A stretch of DNA of 64,000 bases from an uncultured Clostridia bacterium (GTDB lineage: Bacteria; Bacillota; Clostridia; Christensenellales; Borkfalkiaceae), in NCBI GenBank assembly GCA_944376295.1, contig CALWCE010000007.1:1-64000 (forward strand), given 5' to 3'. The notes below the pieces were generated by a model. The model did no database searches. It had not been told where the DNA came from and was given only the letters and a program-made list of their open reading frames with translations. The position numbers were made by a program, and so were the translations under genes. Within the stretch, counting starts at the first letter, position 1; each line of letters starts with the position of its first letter. Shown piece after piece: positions 61,114-64,000 of this stretch.

Positions 61114-61974
61114 ATGAAACATACGCAAGAATTGACACGGTACGAAAACGAGCGCTTCGGGCAGGAACGCGCGCTCTATATGACGCGGAGCGCGCTCATC
61201 AGAAATTGCCGCTTCGAAGGGGAGGAGGACGGCGAATCTGCCCTCAAAGAGAGCAAATATCTGACGGCGGAGTACTGCTTCTTCGACCTTCGCTATCCAT
61301 TCTGGCACGTCGAGGGGCTGCACCTTCGCGACAGCGAAATGACCAAGAACTGCCGCGCCGCGCTCTGGTACGACCGGGATATCACGATCGAGCGCTGCAA
61401 GCTGCACGGCATCAAGGCGGTGCGGGAGTGTAAAAACGTCTCGTTGCGCGACTGTGATATCGATTCCCCCGAGTTCGGCTGGCACAGCAGGCATATCACG
61501 CTTTCGGGCGGGAAGATGACGTCGGAATACGCATTTTTGGGTTCAAACGGCGTGCATCTGAACGGAGTCGAATTCCACGGCAAATATTCCTTCCAATACG
61601 CAAAGGGCGTGCGCCTCAAAAACTGCGTCCTCAACACCAAGGATGCCTTCTGGCACACCAAGGGGGCGCGTGCGGAGGACTGCGTCATCAACGGGGAGTA
61701 TCTCGGCTGGTATTCGGAAGGCCTCACCCTCGTGCGCTGCCACATCAAGGGCACCCAGCCGCTTTGCTACTGCAAAAACCTCACCCTCATCGACTGCACG
61801 ATGGAAGGCTGCGATCTTGCCTTTGAATACAGCGAAGTGCACGCGACGGTGAAGAGCACCGTCGATTCCGTCAAGAACCCCCGCTCGGGCCGCATCACGG
61901 CGCAGGGCTTCGGGGAGGTCATCGAAGGAAACAGCGTCTATCCCGTGCGCTGCAAGCTCGTCACGAAAAAATAA
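61114..61974 (+). CDS. DUF3737 beta-helix protein
   Basis: 298 residues. Repeating units with polar turns and regular hydrophobic steps (for example VSLRDCDIDSPEFGWHS; GVRLKNCVLNTKDAFWHTKG) predict a right-handed beta-helix, as in DUF3737. Cys and Trp recur in steps. No signal peptide, so cytoplasmic. The family has no assigned function; sugar or polysaccharide binding has been guessed from the fold. Has its own promoter and terminator. Confidence 0.88.
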   Translation: MKHTQELTRYENERFGQERALYMTRSALIRNCRFEGEEDGESALKESKYLTAEYCFFDLRYPFWHVEGLHLRDSEMTKNCRAALWYDRDITIERCKLHGIKAVRECKNVSLRDCDIDSPEFGWHSRHITLSGGKMTSEYAFLGSNGVHLNGVEFHGKYSFQYAKGVRLKNCVLNTKDAFWHTKGARAEDCVINGEYLGWYSEGLTLVRCHIKGTQPLCYCKNLTLIDCTMEGCDLAFEYSEVHATVKSTVDSVKNPRSGRITAQGFGEVIEGNSVYPVRCKLVTKK

Positions 61975-62000
61975 GTGCGAAAAGATACATATGTATATCG

Positions 62001-62033
62001 AAAAGCCCTCGCCGATCGGCGAGGGCTTTTTGA
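62001..62033. terminator. Convergent bidirectional terminator
   Basis: AAAAGCCCTCGCC (62001-62013) pairs with GGCGAGGGCTTTT (62018-62030) around GATC. It can end both the DUF3737 gene and, from the other strand, fba. Confidence 0.9.
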
Positions 62034-62046
62034 GTTGATAAGTGAT

Positions 62047-62982
62047 TTACGCCTTGTTTGCGGAGCCGAGCACATCGGTGATCTTGTGCTTGACGAGCTC
62101 CTTCATGTTGGCGCGTGCATCGCCGAGGTACTGGCGGGGGTCGAAGTGCGAAGGGTTCTCCGCAAGGTGCTTTCTGACGGCTGCCGTGAAGGCGACGCGG
62201 AGGTCGGAATCGATGTTGATCTTGCAGACGGCGAGTTTTGCTGCCTTTCTCAGTTCAGATTCGGGGATGCCGATGGCGTTGGGCATGGAACCGCCGAATT
62301 CGTTGACGATGGCGACCTGGTCCTGCGGGACGGAGGAAGCGCCGTGCAGCACGATGGGGAAGCCGGGAAGACGGCGGCCGACCTCTTCGAGGATGTCGAT
62401 GCGCAGCTTGGGATCCTGACCGGGCTTGAACTTATAGGCGCCGTGCGAGGTGCCGATGGCGATGGCGAGCGAGTCGATGCCCGTGCGTGCGGTGAACTCT
62501 TCCACTTCGTCGGGAGAAGTGAACATAGCATCATGTGCGGCGACGTTGACGTCGTCTTCGATGCCCGCGAGCTTGCCGAGCTCCGCTTCGACGACCACGC
62601 CGTGATCGTGTGCGTATTCGACCACCTTCTTGGTGATGGCGATGTTCTCTTCCCAGGGCTTGGAGGAAGCGTCGATCATGACGGAGGTGAAGCCGCCGTC
62701 GATGGAAGCTTTGCAGATCTCGAAATCTGCGCCGTGGTCGAGGTGCATGGCGATGGGGATGTTCGTCGTCTCCACCGCGGCTTCGACGAGGTGGCGAAGA
62801 TACACGGGGTTGGCGTACTTTCTCGCGCCTGCAGAAACTTGCAGGATGACGGGCGAATTGAGCTCGTTCGCGGCTTCGACGATGGCCTGGATCATCTCCA
62901 TATCGTTCACGTTGAACGCGCCGACCGCATAGCCGCCGGCATACGCCTTTTTGAACATTTCCGTGGTTGTTACTAAGGGCAT
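62047..62982 (-). CDS. fba: Fructose-bisphosphate aldolase, class II
   Basis: 311 residues. It splits fructose-1,6-bisphosphate to GAP and DHAP. Zinc ligands appear in AMHLDHGADFE and VVLHGASSVP, with AYAGGYAVGAFNVND near the start. GGAGGAG precedes the ATG. Its product GAP feeds gap, also in this window. Single-gene unit. Confidence 0.96.
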   Translation of the reverse strand: MPLVTTTEMFKKAYAGGYAVGAFNVNDMEMIQAIVEAANELNSPVILQVSAGARKYANPVYLRHLVEAAVETTNIPIAMHLDHGADFEICKASIDGGFTSVMIDASSKPWEENIAITKKVVEYAHDHGVVVEAELGKLAGIEDDVNVAAHDAMFTSPDEVEEFTARTGIDSLAIAIGTSHGAYKFKPGQDPKLRIDILEEVGRRLPGFPIVLHGASSVPQDQVAIVNEFGGSMPNAIGIPESELRKAAKLAVCKINIDSDLRVAFTAAVRKHLAENPSHFDPRQYLGDARANMKELVKHKITDVLGSANKA

Positions 62983-63011
62983 AAAAAACTCCTCCGATTA
63001 GGTTTTCTTCT

Positions 63012-63040
63012 ATTATAGTGCATTTTGCCCGATTTTGCAA
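63012..63040 (-). promoter_or_regulatory. SigmaA promoter of fba
   Basis: On the minus strand TTGCAA (63040-63035), 17-nt spacer, TATAAT (63017-63012), about 30 nt before the ATG. Between it and 63207 I see no gene or strong signal. Confidence 0.8.
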
Positions 63041-63207
63041 GAGGTTTGCAAAAATCGTCGGGAAAAAATTGACTTTCCGCCCGCTATGCGGGAAGTGTGC
63101 GCAAAAGCGGGCGTATTTTGCCGTATTTTTGCGCCCGAACGGAAAAATCGGCGCAAAATCGCCGTCGTGCGGCGTATCAAGATGCGTGTTTTTTCGGCAG
63201 TACCACC

Positions 63208-63236
63208 TTCAAACCGCAAATTGCGCATGGTAGAAT
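63208..63236 (+). promoter_or_regulatory. SigmaA promoter of the last gene
   Basis: TTCAAA at 63208-63213, 17-nt spacer, TAGAAT at 63231-63236. A perfect AAGGAGGTGA lies before ATG 63271. Confidence 0.7.
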
Positions 63237-63270
63237 ACAGGCTACCGCTTTTTGTGGAAGGAGGTGAACT

Positions 63271-64000
63271 ATGCGAGTTTTGCGAAAGATGTTCGAAGCG
63301 GTCACCGCTTCGCTGTTTGCGACGGCGCTGCTGCTGTTTGTGACGCTCTTTGCGGCGGCTGCCTGTACGGACCGCGTGACCGTGCGGTTCGAAACGTTCG
63401 GCGGCACGCCTATCGACGCGGTGACGGCGGGGGCGGGCGAGGCGATCGAACCGCCCGAAGCGCCCGAAAAGGAAGGCTGGGTGTTCCTCGGCTGGTATCT
63501 GGACCGCGCCTGCGAGGGGGAGGAAGTGGAACTCCCCGTCGTCATGCCCGCATCGAGCGTCACATACTATGCGAAGTTTGTGCAGTATCCCGCCGTCGTG
63601 CTGGATGCGGACGGCGGAACGGCGCCCGGGAAGGTGTATGCGGAGGAGGGCACGCCGCTTTTGGAAGCGCTCGAGGGCGTCACGGCGGAGAAGGAGGGGC
63701 TGGTGTTCGGCGCATGGCTGCTCGGCGGCAGGGAACTGACGGAAAACGATGTGATGCCGGAGGACGGCGTCACCGTGAAAGCGCGTTACAAGGCGGAGTA
63801 CTCGGTGGAAGTGCGCAAAGAAAACGCCCGCGGGGACGGCTACGATGTTTCGTCTGAACGCGCCCTCGGCTGGGAGGGGAGCACCGTGCAGCCCGAAGCG
63901 CCCGAACTTTTGCACTTCACGCTCGAAGAAGCGCTCTCTTCCTCGGGACCGCTCACGCTCGGGGCGGGGGAGAATACCTATATCTTTACATATTCGCGGG
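63271..64000 (+). CDS. InlB-repeat lipoprotein, incomplete at window end
   Basis: At least 243 residues; runs off the window. N-terminal helix (TALLLFVTLFAAAAC) with lipobox AAAC, so probably a lipoprotein. Two InlB B-repeat-like units (Listeria-Bacteroides type) follow: VRFETFGGTPIDAV ... GWVFLGWYLD ... YYAKF, and VLDADGGTAPGKV ... GLVFGAWLLGG ... ARYKAEY. Such repeats are on cell-surface adhesins. Confidence 0.8.
   Translation, partial: MRVLRKMFEAVTASLFATALLLFVTLFAAAACTDRVTVRFETFGGTPIDAVTAGAGEAIEPPEAPEKEGWVFLGWYLDRACEGEEVELPVVMPASSVTYYAKFVQYPAVVLDADGGTAPGKVYAEEGTPLLEALEGVTAEKEGLVFGAWLLGGRELTENDVMPEDGVTVKARYKAEYSVEVRKENARGDGYDVSSERALGWEGSTVQPEAPELLHFTLEEALSSSGPLTLGAGENTYIFTYSR

Noticed and set aside
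1-64000. tRNA, rRNA, CRISPR, insertion sequence or prophage
   Set aside because: I saw no cloverleaf TPsiC-type signatures, no regularly spaced direct repeats, and no transposase, integrase or phage structural proteins. A tRNAscan and repeat search could confirm this.

Overview
The window reads as a chromosomal segment of a GC-rich, Gram-positive, anaerobic-type Clostridia genome. The support is the gene order yqfC-yqfD-phoH-pgpH-ybeY-era-yqzL-recO, the sporulation-type genes yqfC/yqfD, a Fhs-type formate-THF ligase, a C4 zinc-type L31, and standard SigmaA promoters, nearly all with a 17-nt spacer. A Christensenellales-like lineage is a guess. I see no tRNA, rRNA, CRISPR array, insertion sequence or prophage.

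Layout. 1-790: gene-poor DNA with decayed coding fragments, then a consensus promoter, a short leader with a 22-codon ORF and a strong terminator, all just before purE. 791-14097: a near-complete purine operon (purE, C, F, M, N, an orphan PurO-type IMP cyclohydrolase, an orphan AICAR formyltransferase in place of a fused PurH, purD, a single-chain purL, then fhs). purK and purB are absent. 14101-20496: mutY, degV, and tmk-rimM-trmD-rbgA-rnhB-yraN plus a GNAT gene. 20674-26265: one 1863-residue DUF4011/SF1 helicase/REase-like/DUF3320 protein. 26375-32797: comEC, holA, cdaA with a 35-residue CdaR-like stub, a DUF1015 protein and aspartate kinase. 32798-33543: about 750 bases of mixed palindromic repeats. 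33544-37628 (minus): rpsF-ssb-rpsR and cca-rmuC-cupin-like. 37662-39689: a divergent promoter with a shared -35, a lipid kinase and a PAS-PP2C phosphatase. 39742-42538 (minus): a small membrane protein, phosphoesterase, HAD and MDR genes. 42786-50540: rpmE, a DUF1385-PrmC fusion, prfA, aspartate aminotransferase, a P-loop protein, thrC and gap. 50685-55048: four lipoproteins with shuffled modules. 55143-61029: the yqfC-recO cluster. 61114-64000: a DUF3737 protein, class II aldolase and an InlB-repeat lipoprotein that runs off the end.

How the genes connect. The pur operon makes IMP, and fhs supplies its 10-formyl-THF. Both c-di-AMP enzymes are here: the cyclase CdaA, and the HD phosphodiesterase PgpH. 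Each seems to have lost its extracytoplasmic sensing part, since CdaR is reduced to a membrane anchor and PgpH lacks the large loop after its first membrane helix. Several genes (tmk, holA, the DUF3737 gene, perhaps yqfC and the purE leader ORF) have TATAAT only 6-9 nt before ATG and no Shine-Dalgarno, which suggests leaderless mRNAs. I judge the c-di-AMP remodelling, the purE attenuator, the shared-minus-35 divergent promoter and the giant helicase to be the most worthwhile leads.
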